In this document: positions 25,831-33,200 of the stretch, in pieces
Layout of the letters: each line of letters opens with the position of its first letter
Numbering within the stretch: the stretch's first letter is position 1
From: Desulfurobacteriaceae bacterium
Lineage (GTDB): Bacteria; Aquificota; Aquificia; Desulfurobacteriales; Desulfurobacteriaceae
DNA: 47,339 bases
NCBI GenBank assembly: GCA_027063785.1
Contig: JAMORC010000009.1
Span: forward strand, 1-47,339
Reading direction: 5' to 3'
The notes under the pieces: model-generated
Told to the model about the DNA's origin: nothing
Databases searched by the model: none
What the model saw: the letters and a program-made list of their open reading frames with translations, nothing else
Made by a program: the position numbers and the translations under genes

Positions 25831-26956
25831 TCCCCGCTTTGAAAAGCTCCTGTTTAGCCCATCGTTTTTCTATAAATCTCTATACGTCCACGTTCCATTT
25901 TGCAGGAAGAAGTGTCCCTACTGTGACTTCTACTCAACAACTCGGGAAGAGCTTAAAAGCCTTTACCAGAAAGCGATAAACAGGGAACTTTCACTTTACG
26001 GTTTTAACTCCGTGCCCTTCCCCACCGTATATTTCGGCGGCGGTACTCCTTCGATGATGCCTCCGGAGTTCTTCGAATCTATCCTGTCAAGAATTGGACA
26101 GTTTTCGGAAGTTACAGTCGAATTTAACCCCGAAGATGCGGGAAAAGCCGGAGAACTGCGCCAAATAGGTATAAACAGGGCCAGCCTCGGACTGCAGTCC
26201 TTATCAGAAAAAGCCTTAAACTTTCTCCGCAGGAACCACACAGCCGCAGACGGGCTCAGATCCCTGGAAACCCTCCTCAACCACTTTTCAAACGTATCTG
26301 TCGACTTAATGTACGGAATACCCGGGCAAAGCGTTGAGGATTTCTTGAAAGATATTGAAACGGTTACGTCATTCCCGATAAAGCACATTTCCATATATGC
26401 CCTTACTATCTACGAAGGAACTCCCTTTCACCGGAAGTTATTGAAAGGGGAAATCTGGCTACCCGAAGAAGAAAAGCTTGAAAAGTTCTACTACGAAGCG
26501 GTCTCCCTCCTTGAAAGCAAGGGATTCTTTCAGTATGAAATATCAAACTTTGCAAAGAAAGGTTTTGAGTGCAAACACAACCTGAGTTATTGGAGAGTTG
26601 AAAACTACCTGGGAGTCGGACCTTCTGCAGCTTCCCTTATCGCCGGGAAGTACTGGAAAAACGTAGCAGACCTTAAAAAATACATTGAGATAGTTCAAAG
26701 AGGAGAAAGGCCCACCGCTGAAGAGGTGAAATTAAGCGGAAAAGATTTACTAGAAGTTAAACTCTTAATGGGATTAAGGCTCACAGAAGGGATCAAGCTG
26801 GGAAAGAAATTAGAAAAGCTATTAAAAAAAGACAAAATACTTTCCCTGCTTGAAGAAGGATTTTTAGAAATAGAAGAAGGCAGGCTCAGGCTCGGAAAGA
26901 AGGGACTTTTCGTTTCAAATACCGTAATAGCAGAGGTCATCTCTGCCATCGAGTGA
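25577..26956 (+). CDS. hemW: HemW-like radical SAM protein, start uncertain
   Basis: The conserved protein begins at about 25874 (KSLYVHVPFCRKKCPYCDFYS) with the radical SAM CxxxCxxC site and continues for about 360 residues: YFGGGTPSMM, VEFNPEDA, NRASLGLQSL, SVDLMYGIPGQ, ISIYALTIYEGTPF and a HemN_C-like end. HemW (formerly HemN-like) binds heme and S-adenosylmethionine and is a heme chaperone; some relatives are coproporphyrinogen oxidases. No ATG, GTG or TTG occurs in frame between 25577 and the first motif, and 25577 lies inside the IS605-like relic. The listed start is only the nearest canonical codon; CTG 25850 is an alternative. The relic probably displaced the native start. Confidence 0.8.
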   Translation: MQGLGDTFSFAPVPTPRLQKADGPSTGATLPAYSVVQRPYGRCSPTVPFTALSSFLTPFGVGGESSFSNFTKASNSTPLRGVGLYPRFEKLLFSPSFFYKSLYVHVPFCRKKCPYCDFYSTTREELKSLYQKAINRELSLYGFNSVPFPTVYFGGGTPSMMPPEFFESILSRIGQFSEVTVEFNPEDAGKAGELRQIGINRASLGLQSLSEKALNFLRRNHTAADGLRSLETLLNHFSNVSVDLMYGIPGQSVEDFLKDIETVTSFPIKHISIYALTIYEGTPFHRKLLKGEIWLPEEEKLEKFYYEAVSLLESKGFFQYEISNFAKKGFECKHNLSYWRVENYLGVGPSAASLIAGKYWKNVADLKKYIEIVQRGERPTAEEVKLSGKDLLEVKLLMGLRLTEGIKLGKKLEKLLKKDKILSLLEEGFLEIEEGRLRLGKKGLFVSNTVIAEVISAIE

Positions 26957-26964
26957 CTGGAAAA

Positions 26965-26980
26965 AGCCTTACCGGAGGCT
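26965..26980 (+). terminator. Possible hemW terminator
   Basis: AGCCT-TACCGG-AGGCT forms a 5-bp stem 9 bases after the hemW stop and is followed by ATCTTTCTCGTTG, a modest U-rich tail. Confidence 0.4.
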
Positions 26981-27016
26981 ATCTTTCTCGTTGAAATCTA
27001 CACAACAGGGACGATC

Positions 27017-27265
27017 GTGGAGAGAACAAAGTTCCAAAAAGCCTTAGAACTAACGGCCTCAGTAGTTGGTGTAACGGCCCTGCTCATTACGGCTGTAGGG
27101 TTTCCCCAGGTAGGCTTTGCTGTCGCACTTGTTGCCTCAACGCTATACGGCATTTACGGTTACCTTACCAAACAATACGGGATAATGGTAAGCTCTGCTA
27201 TCTACGGAATAGTTGAAGTAATAGGCGTAATTAAGTGGGTATTCCTATCGGGAAAGGGGTCATAA
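27017..27265 (+). CDS. Small integral membrane protein
   Basis: An 82-residue, very hydrophobic protein with two to three transmembrane helices (TASVVGVTALLITAVGFPQV; VGFAVALVASTLYGIYGYL; YGIVEVIGVIKWVFL) and a short basic N-terminus. Start GTG 27017 has GGGA five bases upstream. The helix pattern with GFPQVGFAVALVASTLYGIYG is vaguely like half of a PnuC/SWEET-like small transporter, but this is not enough to assign a function. It precedes surE by one base and is probably co-transcribed with it. Confidence 0.6.
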   Translation: MERTKFQKALELTASVVGVTALLITAVGFPQVGFAVALVASTLYGIYGYLTKQYGIMVSSAIYGIVEVIGVIKWVFLSGKGS

Positions 27266-27266
27266 C

Positions 27267-28019
27267 ATGGGAAAAAGGCCGAAAATACTATTATCAAACG
27301 ATGACGGTATAAGGTCTGAGGGCCTTAAAGTCCTATACCAGGTACTTAGTGAATGGGCTGATGTCACGGTCGTCGCTCCCGACAGAGAGAGAAGTGCAGT
27401 AGGAAGGGCGCTAACCCTTCACAGGCCTCTCAGGTGCGAGAAAGTCGATCAGAATTGGTATGCCGTTGACGGCACACCGACCAGCTGTGTTTACATAGGT
27501 ATCCACGCAATAATGAAGGAAAAACCCGACATGGTTCTCGGAGGGATAAACAAAGGTCCCAATCTGGGGGAAGATATAACATACTCGGGCACTGTTTCCG
27601 TTGCAATGGAAGGAGCTTTACTCGGAATTCCGGCAGTGGCTTTCTCCCTGGCAACCTTTAACGACTTTCAGTGGCAGTCAGCAGCAGCTTGGGCCAGCCG
27701 AATTGCAAGAAATGTTTTAGACAAGGGGCTTCCACAGGGATGCTGCTTGAACGTCAACATTCCCAACCTTCCCTACCACGAGATAAAAGGAGTAAAAGTT
27801 ACCAAACAGGGAAAGAAAGCGTACACGGAAAAGGTCGAGGAGAGGAGAGATCCTTGGGGAAGGGTTTACTACTGGATAGGAGGCGAGGAGCCCAACTGGG
27901 TTCCGGAACCCGGTACCGATTACTGGGCAGTAAAGAATGGGTTTATCTCCATTACACCAATTCACCTCGATATGACCGACTACAAAGCCCTTGAAATCCT
28001 CAAGGAATACGAATGGTAA
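27267..28019 (+). CDS. surE: SurE 5'/3'-nucleotidase
   Basis: A 250-residue protein with the SurE metal-site motif LLSNDDGIRSEGL at the N-terminus, VVAPDRERSAVGRALTLHRPL, VDGTPTSCVYIGI, GGINKGPNLGEDITYSGTVSVA and the NVNIPNLP segment, all in family order. SurE dephosphorylates nucleoside monophosphates in the cytoplasm and is linked to stationary-phase survival. Start ATG 27267. Its stop overlaps the ATG of the next gene (ATGGTAA), indicating coupling. Confidence 0.96.
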   Translation: MGKRPKILLSNDDGIRSEGLKVLYQVLSEWADVTVVAPDRERSAVGRALTLHRPLRCEKVDQNWYAVDGTPTSCVYIGIHAIMKEKPDMVLGGINKGPNLGEDITYSGTVSVAMEGALLGIPAVAFSLATFNDFQWQSAAAWASRIARNVLDKGLPQGCCLNVNIPNLPYHEIKGVKVTKQGKKAYTEKVEERRDPWGRVYYWIGGEEPNWVPEPGTDYWAVKNGFISITPIHLDMTDYKALEILKEYEW

Positions 28020-28600
28020 AAGAGATTTTATCCCTTTCCTTCTGGAAAGCGTTTGCCCTGAAGTACGGAACCTTAGGGCTTGCCGTAAATGCTTTCCTCG
28101 AGGCAATCTTTTTTCCCGTCCCCCCGGATGTTCTCTTAATAGCCCTCTCCGCCGCCGAACCTGAAAAGGCCTTCCTCTACGCATCTATTGCAACCCTTTT
28201 TTCCACGTTGGGAGGAGTCGGCGGTTACTATCTGGGATACTTTGGAGGTAAACCTTTAGCTTTCAGGCTTTTTGGAGAAGAGAAAGTAAAGAAGGTTCAT
28301 AGGCTCTATGAGTCTTATGAATCCCTCGTGATACTGCTTGCCGGATTTACTCCAATTCCGTACAAGGTTTTTACTGTCACATCGGGAATCCTTTTTGCTT
28401 CCCTGTCGAAACTAATACTCTTTTCGATCCTGGGAAGAGGAACCCGCTTTTTCCTGGAAGCTGCCCTTTTTTACTTCTTCGGACCCCAGCTCAGAGAACT
28501 AATTTTGAAGAACCTTAATATAATCTTCTCTATAGCCGGACTCATTATCCTTATTTCATTCTTAATCTACAGGAGATTGCGAAAAGGAGTTCTTCCGTGA
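28013..28600 (+). CDS. DedA/YqaA-family membrane protein
   Basis: A 195-residue membrane protein. An N-terminal re-entrant helix ends in FLEAIFFPVPPDVLLIALS (the E-x-x-x-P-x-P motif of DedA proteins), and LFSTLGGVGGYYLGYFGGKPL follows. The second half has the GFTPIPYKVFTVTSGIL motif and SILGRGTRFFLEAAL, with conserved Arg and the G-R-x-x-R-F pattern. DedA relatives transport lipids such as undecaprenyl phosphate or phospholipids across the cytoplasmic membrane; YqaA is the closest subfamily by length and motif. The C-terminus is a final transmembrane helix with a basic tail. Confidence 0.85.
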   Translation: MVKEILSLSFWKAFALKYGTLGLAVNAFLEAIFFPVPPDVLLIALSAAEPEKAFLYASIATLFSTLGGVGGYYLGYFGGKPLAFRLFGEEKVKKVHRLYESYESLVILLAGFTPIPYKVFTVTSGILFASLSKLILFSILGRGTRFFLEAALFYFFGPQLRELILKNLNIIFSIAGLIILISFLIYRRLRKGVLP

Positions 28601-29157
28601 GCAGAAGGGGCTTCTTTAAACTAATCGGTAAATCAATAGCCCGGGCGGCTGCCGAATTTACCTACGAAGTAGCTAAACCGGATAAAAACTTCACGAGACC
28701 TCCGGGAAGCGGAACCGAAGAGGAATTCCTTTCCCTGTGCAAGAAGTGCGGGAAATGCGTTGAGGCCTGTCCTTCCGGAATTCTCGAGAAAATAAGCGAT
28801 ATGAATCCCATTGTCTTTGAAACGCCCGTAATGAACTTTGAAAACGGCAGGTGTGAAAGGTGCTACCTGTGTATAGAAGCCTGTCCCTCGGGAGCGCTTT
28901 CGAAGGAAAACCTTAACAAATACCGCTATGTGGCAAAACTGTTGAAGGACAGGTGCGTTGCTTTTCAGGATATATTCTGTCAGAGCTGCTACTGGTCATG
29001 CCCGAAAATGGACAAGGCCATAACGCTGAAGGATTTTGCTTATCCGGAGTTTCATCCGGAAGAGTGCCTCGGATGCGGAAGCTGCCTCAATGCCTGTCCC
29101 ACAAATCCAAAATCGATAGAGATAGTAAAAGTTGAAGGGAAAAAGCATAGAAGTTAA
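28597..29157 (+). CDS. Tat-exported four-cluster ferredoxin (NapG/MauM-like)
   Basis: A 186-residue protein starting at GTG 28597 (overlapping the preceding stop as GTGA). The N-terminus SRRGFFKLIG is a canonical twin-arginine motif. Four cysteine clusters follow: CKKCGKCVEACP, CERCYLCIEACP, a modified CQSCYWSCPK preceded by RC, and CLGCGSCLNACP, predicting four [4Fe-4S] centres. This is the architecture of NapG/MauM periplasmic electron carriers. NapG passes electrons from quinol to nitrate reductase, but no nap genes are here, so its partner is unknown. The periplasmic octaheme cytochrome is a possible but unsupported acceptor. Confidence 0.85.
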   Translation: MSRRGFFKLIGKSIARAAAEFTYEVAKPDKNFTRPPGSGTEEEFLSLCKKCGKCVEACPSGILEKISDMNPIVFETPVMNFENGRCERCYLCIEACPSGALSKENLNKYRYVAKLLKDRCVAFQDIFCQSCYWSCPKMDKAITLKDFAYPEFHPEECLGCGSCLNACPTNPKSIEIVKVEGKKHRS

Positions 29158-30076
29158 AGAAGCCATTAAAAAGCTTAAGGGAAACTTCCCTTGGAAAAAA
29201 ATTTTAATACACGGGGAAGAGGATTACCTGACAGAGCACTTCTTGAAAAAGCTTTCTTCCGTCAGGAATGTTGAGAAATTCTACGCCGATGAGGATTTGA
29301 ACGGCCTCTTTTCCTTTACAGGGTCTTCACTATTTGGTTCTTCACCGATGCCGGTAATCATCCACGGTGAGGCTCTTCCGTCCGTACTGAAGAGAAAGAA
29401 AGAAAGAGAACGCTTTTTAAAACTCCTCTCAGAGCTTGAGGAGTTCGTAGTGGCCTGCTTTAGGGAGCTGGACTACAGAGAACTCAACTCTGAGATCTTT
29501 TCCCATATTAGCTCCCTGTGTGACGTTACAATTATCTCCACTCCTTACACGGAAAATCAGATACTCGCTTTACTTAAAAGGAAATTTGAGTCAGCAGGAA
29601 AGTCTGTTTCTCCCAATGTTCTGCGCCTGATAATTAACACTATCGGCACCAGTATGAGGGAATTAAAGGTCGAGACCGACAAGCTCATTTCATATCCCGG
29701 AGAACTTGACGAAAAAACCGTAAAGGAACTCCTTTTCTCCGCCGGGAAGGTAGATCCCTTTTCCCTTGTAGTTCCGCTCATCAGGGGAGAGAAAAAAATT
29801 TTCCTGTCTTCAGTAAATACCTATCTCTCTTCAGGGGGAGATCCCGTTGCTGCCGTGGGATTGCTTCAGAGCCAGATAAGGACAATGATCAGGCTTGCTT
29901 CGGGAGAAAACGTAAGGCTTCCATCTGGAGTTTCCCGCACATATAAGCTCCTTATAAAAGAAGTCGGGATTAAAAAGTTAATATCCCTGCTCTACCTCCT
30001 GGACGAGGCCGAATTCTCAATAAAGACAGGAGCGAGAAGCGGGGAAGAAGCTCTTAAACTGCTGGCCTACCTGTGA
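29132..30076 (+). CDS. holA: DNA polymerase III delta subunit
   Basis: A protein of about 314 residues with the HolA layout: an N-terminal P-loop-like fold beginning KKILIHGEEDYLTEHFLKKL, a segment SSLFGSSPMPVIIHGEA, a middle lid domain with LRLIINTIGTSMRELKVETD, and a C-terminal helical collar (DPFSLVVPLIRGEKKIFLSS). Delta opens the beta clamp within the clamp loader. TTG 29132 is used here, inside the ferredoxin gene (26-base overlap); a later start would cut into the conserved N-terminus. HolA sequences diverge strongly, so the call rests on pattern and length. Confidence 0.85.
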   Translation: MKGKSIEVKEAIKKLKGNFPWKKILIHGEEDYLTEHFLKKLSSVRNVEKFYADEDLNGLFSFTGSSLFGSSPMPVIIHGEALPSVLKRKKERERFLKLLSELEEFVVACFRELDYRELNSEIFSHISSLCDVTIISTPYTENQILALLKRKFESAGKSVSPNVLRLIINTIGTSMRELKVETDKLISYPGELDEKTVKELLFSAGKVDPFSLVVPLIRGEKKIFLSSVNTYLSSGGDPVAAVGLLQSQIRTMIRLASGENVRLPSGVSRTYKLLIKEVGIKKLISLLYLLDEAEFSIKTGARSGEEALKLLAYL

Positions 30077-30118
30077 AGGAAGGTATATTTTCCTTCCACA
30101 AACCGTCCTGGAGGTTCC

Positions 30119-31399
30119 ATGACACTCCTGTACTTTTTAATAGCTCTGGGGATACTCATCTTCGTGCATGAGCTTGGACATTTCCTGGCAGCAAGGTTTT
30201 TCGGCGTCAGGGTTGAAACCTTCTCAATAGGTTTCGGACCAAAGCTGTTTAAGTTCCGCTGCTGGAATACCGAATTTGCCGTGTCGGCCGTTCCTCTCGG
30301 GGGATACGTAAAGATGGCCGGGGAAGATCCCGATAAGCCGCCCAAATCCCCCGATGAGTTCTATGCAAAACCTCCCTGGCAAAGAATTGTGATTGCTCTG
30401 GCCGGACCGGCCATGAATCTGATACTGGCAGTATTTTTCTTTGCCCTCTCTTTCTACATCGGCAGGCCTGTACCCACCTACCAGCTCAACGTAGCGAAGG
30501 TAGGGGCGGTGGTCTCTGATGAAATTCCTCTAAGGCCGGGAGATGTTGTTGTTGCAGTTAACGGTGAACCGGTAAGAAACTGGAAAGAATTCTCTAAAGA
30601 AGTGGCCCTAAATCCCGACAGGGAAATTGAGTTAGCCGTTAAAAGAAACGGAAAAGAGATAAAACTGAAAATACATACCGGTATAGACCAAAACGGAATC
30701 GGAACGGTCGGCGTAGTTCCGGCAGTACGACCCGTAATAGGGAAAGTAATAAAGGGTTCACCGGCAGAGAAGGCCGGCCTCAGGCCCGGTGATGTGATCA
30801 TTTCAATAAACGGCGTAAAAATCGAGCGGTGGGAACAGGTTGTTAAGCTGGTGGGAAGCAGTAACGGCAAGCCCGTAACCTTTGAGATTTTAAGGAAAGG
30901 AAAAAGGCTGTTTATAACGGTAACTCCGGAAATGAACAGGAATCTCGGACGATACACTGTAGGAATAGTTCCCAAGTTTGACATGACTTTTGTAAAGTAC
31001 CCGCTACCGGAGGCTTTTAAAAAAGGTGTGGATGAATTCATATCTCAAAGTAAGCTCTTTTTTGTCTTTCTCTATAAACTCTTGACCGGTCAAGCGTCGA
31101 TAAAGAGTCTCGGCGGCCCAATAATGATTGCCGAGGTTGCCGGGAAAGCAGCGGAAGCCGGTATATCAAACTTCATATACTTCCTCGCTTTTATAAGCCT
31201 TCAGCTCGGCTACTTTAATTTACTTCCCCTTCCGGTACTGGACGGCGGACTGATCCTTATGTTCCTGTTCGAAATTCTAACGAGAAGGCCTCTTTCACCT
31301 TCCTTCCGGGAGAACTTCCAGAAAGCAGGACTTGTTCTCCTTGCGCTCTTAATGGTAATTGTCTTCTATAACGATATTACGAGGATTTTCGGGAAGTGA
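30119..31399 (+). CDS. rseP: RseP site-2 protease
   Basis: A 426-residue membrane metalloprotease. The first helix carries the zinc motif HELGHF. GFGPKLFKF and AVPLGGYVKMAGE follow, then two PDZ domains (around EIPLRPGDVVVAVNG and KAGLRPGDVIISING). The third ligand segment is LLPLPVLDGGLILMFLFE, and a final transmembrane helix ends the protein. RseP cuts anti-sigma factors or remnant signal peptides within the membrane. ATG 30119 has GGAGG upstream. The stop overlaps the tlyA start (GTGA). Confidence 0.96.
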   Translation: MTLLYFLIALGILIFVHELGHFLAARFFGVRVETFSIGFGPKLFKFRCWNTEFAVSAVPLGGYVKMAGEDPDKPPKSPDEFYAKPPWQRIVIALAGPAMNLILAVFFFALSFYIGRPVPTYQLNVAKVGAVVSDEIPLRPGDVVVAVNGEPVRNWKEFSKEVALNPDREIELAVKRNGKEIKLKIHTGIDQNGIGTVGVVPAVRPVIGKVIKGSPAEKAGLRPGDVIISINGVKIERWEQVVKLVGSSNGKPVTFEILRKGKRLFITVTPEMNRNLGRYTVGIVPKFDMTFVKYPLPEAFKKGVDEFISQSKLFFVFLYKLLTGQASIKSLGGPIMIAEVAGKAAEAGISNFIYFLAFISLQLGYFNLLPLPVLDGGLILMFLFEILTRRPLSPSFRENFQKAGLVLLALLMVIVFYNDITRIFGK

Positions 31400-32181
31400 A
31401 GAAGGAGAGAATAGATAAACTGCTGGTAGAAAAAGGATTCGTAAAGAGCAGGGAGAGGGCAAAAGCCCTGATAATGGCGGGAAAGGTCTTTGTAAACGGA
31501 CAGAGGGTAGATAAGGCGGGAACTCTCGTTCCGGTTGATGCATCGGTAGAGGTGAAGGGCGAGGACATTCCTTACGTTTCGAGGGGAGGGCTTAAACTCG
31601 AAACGGCGATAAAGGAGTTCGGACTGAAAGTTGATAACTTTGTCTGCTTAGATATCGGAGCTTCCACCGGCGGATTTACCGACTGTCTTCTCCAGCACGG
31701 AGCTTCAAAAGTCTACGCCGTCGATGTCGGAACGGGGCAGCTGGACTGGAAGCTCCGGAATGATCCCCGGGTAGTGTCAATAGAGAGGTTCAACGCCCGC
31801 TACTTGACGGAAAAAGAAGTTCCCGAAAAGGTAGACCTGGTAGTTATTGACGTTTCTTTCATATCACTCGAAAAAATCCTTCCGGTCGCAAAGCAGTTCC
31901 TAAAGCCGGAAGGCAAAATCGTCGCACTTATAAAACCGCAGTTTGAACTCTCAAAAAAAGAAGCCGACCGGGGCAGAGGAGTAATTAGAAATCCGGAACT
32001 TCACGAGAAGGCTATTGAAAAAGTAATAAACTTTTCAAGAACCATAGGCCTTTTCCCCGAAAATTTAACCCTATCAAAGCCGAGAGGGCCCAAAGGAAAC
32101 AAAGAATTCCTTGTACTCCTCTCCCAAAGGCCAGAGGATGACAGAATCGGAAAAGAAGAAGTACAAAAAGTAGTAAAGTAA
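31396..32181 (+). CDS. tlyA: TlyA-family rRNA 2'-O-methyltransferase
   Basis: A 261-residue protein with an N-terminal S4 RNA-binding domain (ERIDKLLVEKGFVKSRERAK) and an FtsJ-like Rossmann methyltransferase (CLDIGASTGGFTDCLLQHGA as SAM motif I, VVIDVSFISL as motif IV, KPQFELSK). The K-D-K-E-type catalytic set of FtsJ enzymes is consistent with 2'-O-methylation. In mycobacteria TlyA modifies 16S and 23S rRNA and confers capreomycin sensitivity; the exact target here is inferred. Start GTG 31396. Confidence 0.93.
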   Translation: MKKERIDKLLVEKGFVKSRERAKALIMAGKVFVNGQRVDKAGTLVPVDASVEVKGEDIPYVSRGGLKLETAIKEFGLKVDNFVCLDIGASTGGFTDCLLQHGASKVYAVDVGTGQLDWKLRNDPRVVSIERFNARYLTEKEVPEKVDLVVIDVSFISLEKILPVAKQFLKPEGKIVALIKPQFELSKKEADRGRGVIRNPELHEKAIEKVINFSRTIGLFPENLTLSKPRGPKGNKEFLVLLSQRPEDDRIGKEEVQKVVK

Positions 32182-32228
32182 GAGAGTTTTTCTCCTTTAA
32201 GTTCGTCACTGTTTTGTAAAATAGCGCC

Positions 32229-32428
32229 TGCGCAGGTGAACGGGAAGTCCGGTGAAAGTCCGGCGCTGTCCCCGCAACCGTGAGCAGGCAATAAGAAGGG
32301 ATTAGACCACTGGAGCGAACAGGTTAGCGCCGCCGCTCCGGGAAGGGCTAATCCTATTAAGGCCTGCGAGCCGGGAGACCGGCCTGCGCAAATCCGAAAC
32401 CGCCCTGCGGGGGTTCAGGGCGGGGAGG
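32229..32428 (+). promoter_or_regulatory. Cobalamin riboswitch controlling btuF translation
   Basis: The aptamer is closed by TGCGCAGG (32229-32236) and CCTGCGCA (32383-32390). Hallmarks inside are GTGAACGGGAAGTCCGGTGAA, the B12-box-type core CGCTGTCCCCGCAACCGTGA and GAGCCGGGAGACC. Directly after it, CCGCCCTG (32400-32407) pairs with CAGGGCGG (32416-32423), and the 3' arm covers the first bases of the GGGGAGG ribosome site (32422-32428) of btuF. This suggests that bound cobalamin blocks translation initiation, with no U-tract for termination. Confidence 0.96.
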
Positions 32429-32432
32429 TGGC

Positions 32433-33200
32433 GTGAGGCTTTTTACGTTTTTACTGCTGATAATAGGTATTTTTTTACCTTTTTCCGGAACTTCTGCTTT
32501 TGATAGGATCGTTTCCCTCTCTCCCGCCCTCACAGAAACGGTCGTTTACGTGGGCGGAGGGAAGAAGCTTGTCGGCGTTACCAAGTACTGTGACATCGAC
32601 ATCTGCCGCAGCTTGCCGAAGGTCGGCGGAATTGTAAATCCCAACCTCGAGGCCATCCTTTCCCTCAAACCGAACATTGTCATCTCAACGAACATAACAC
32701 CGCCGAGAATCCTTAATGTTTTGAGGAAAAGGGGAATTAAGGTTGTCATCTTCAGGCTGAGAAACCTGAAAGAAATAGAAAACGCCGTCGAAAAACTGGG
32801 TAACCTCCTCTCCGGCAACGGTAAGGAGAAAAGAGAAGAGTTTGAAAGGACACTGAAGGAAGAGACGAAAGGGCTTTCCAAGTGCCTTCGGGAGAGGAGG
32901 ACGCTCGTTCTCCTTTCTCTCTCTCCGCCGATAACAGCCGGCAGGGAAAGTTACCTGGGAGAGATGCTCTCCCTTGCCGGGGCAGAAGTCTTAACCGAAG
33001 GAACGTTTAGCGTTGTTAGCTGGGAACATCTCCTTTCCCTCCGGCCGGAAATAGTCCTCGTGATTTCCGACAGAAATTCCTCCGTGCTTAAGAAGCTAAG
33101 TGGAAAGAAGTTCTTCCTGCCGAAAAACGACCTCCTTCACCCCAGCCCGAGGCTTTTAAAAGGAGCTGCCGAGATGAGGAGGGAAATTTGTTCAGAATAG
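32433..33200 (+). CDS. btuF: Cobalamin-binding periplasmic protein
   Basis: A 255-residue protein with signal peptide FTFLLLIIGIFLPFSGTSA, then the class III substrate-binding fold of BtuF/FhuD: RIVSLSPALTETVVYVGGG, VGGIVNPNLEAILSLKPNIV, a long linking helix, and SLAGAEVLTEGTFSVVSWEHLLSLRPEIVLV. It captures vitamin B12 in the periplasm for the BtuCD importer. GTG 32433 sits 4 bases after GGGGAGG and directly under the riboswitch. The ligand call is supported by the riboswitch and by btuCDB downstream. Confidence 0.93.
   Translation: MRLFTFLLLIIGIFLPFSGTSAFDRIVSLSPALTETVVYVGGGKKLVGVTKYCDIDICRSLPKVGGIVNPNLEAILSLKPNIVISTNITPPRILNVLRKRGIKVVIFRLRNLKEIENAVEKLGNLLSGNGKEKREEFERTLKEETKGLSKCLRERRTLVLLSLSPPITAGRESYLGEMLSLAGAEVLTEGTFSVVSWEHLLSLRPEIVLVISDRNSSVLKKLSGKKFFLPKNDLLHPSPRLLKGAAEMRREICSE

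Noticed and set aside
25474-25860. Genuine 120-residue N-terminal domain of HemW
   Set aside because: The translated stretch has no family resemblance, and the DNA is instead organised as consecutive perfect hairpins with an IS605-like end.
25474-25860. RNase P RNA, tmRNA or SRP RNA
   Set aside because: The diagnostic cores (GAGGAAAGUCC for RNase P, the tRNA-like ends of tmRNA, the SRP Alu/S domain motifs) were not found on either strand.
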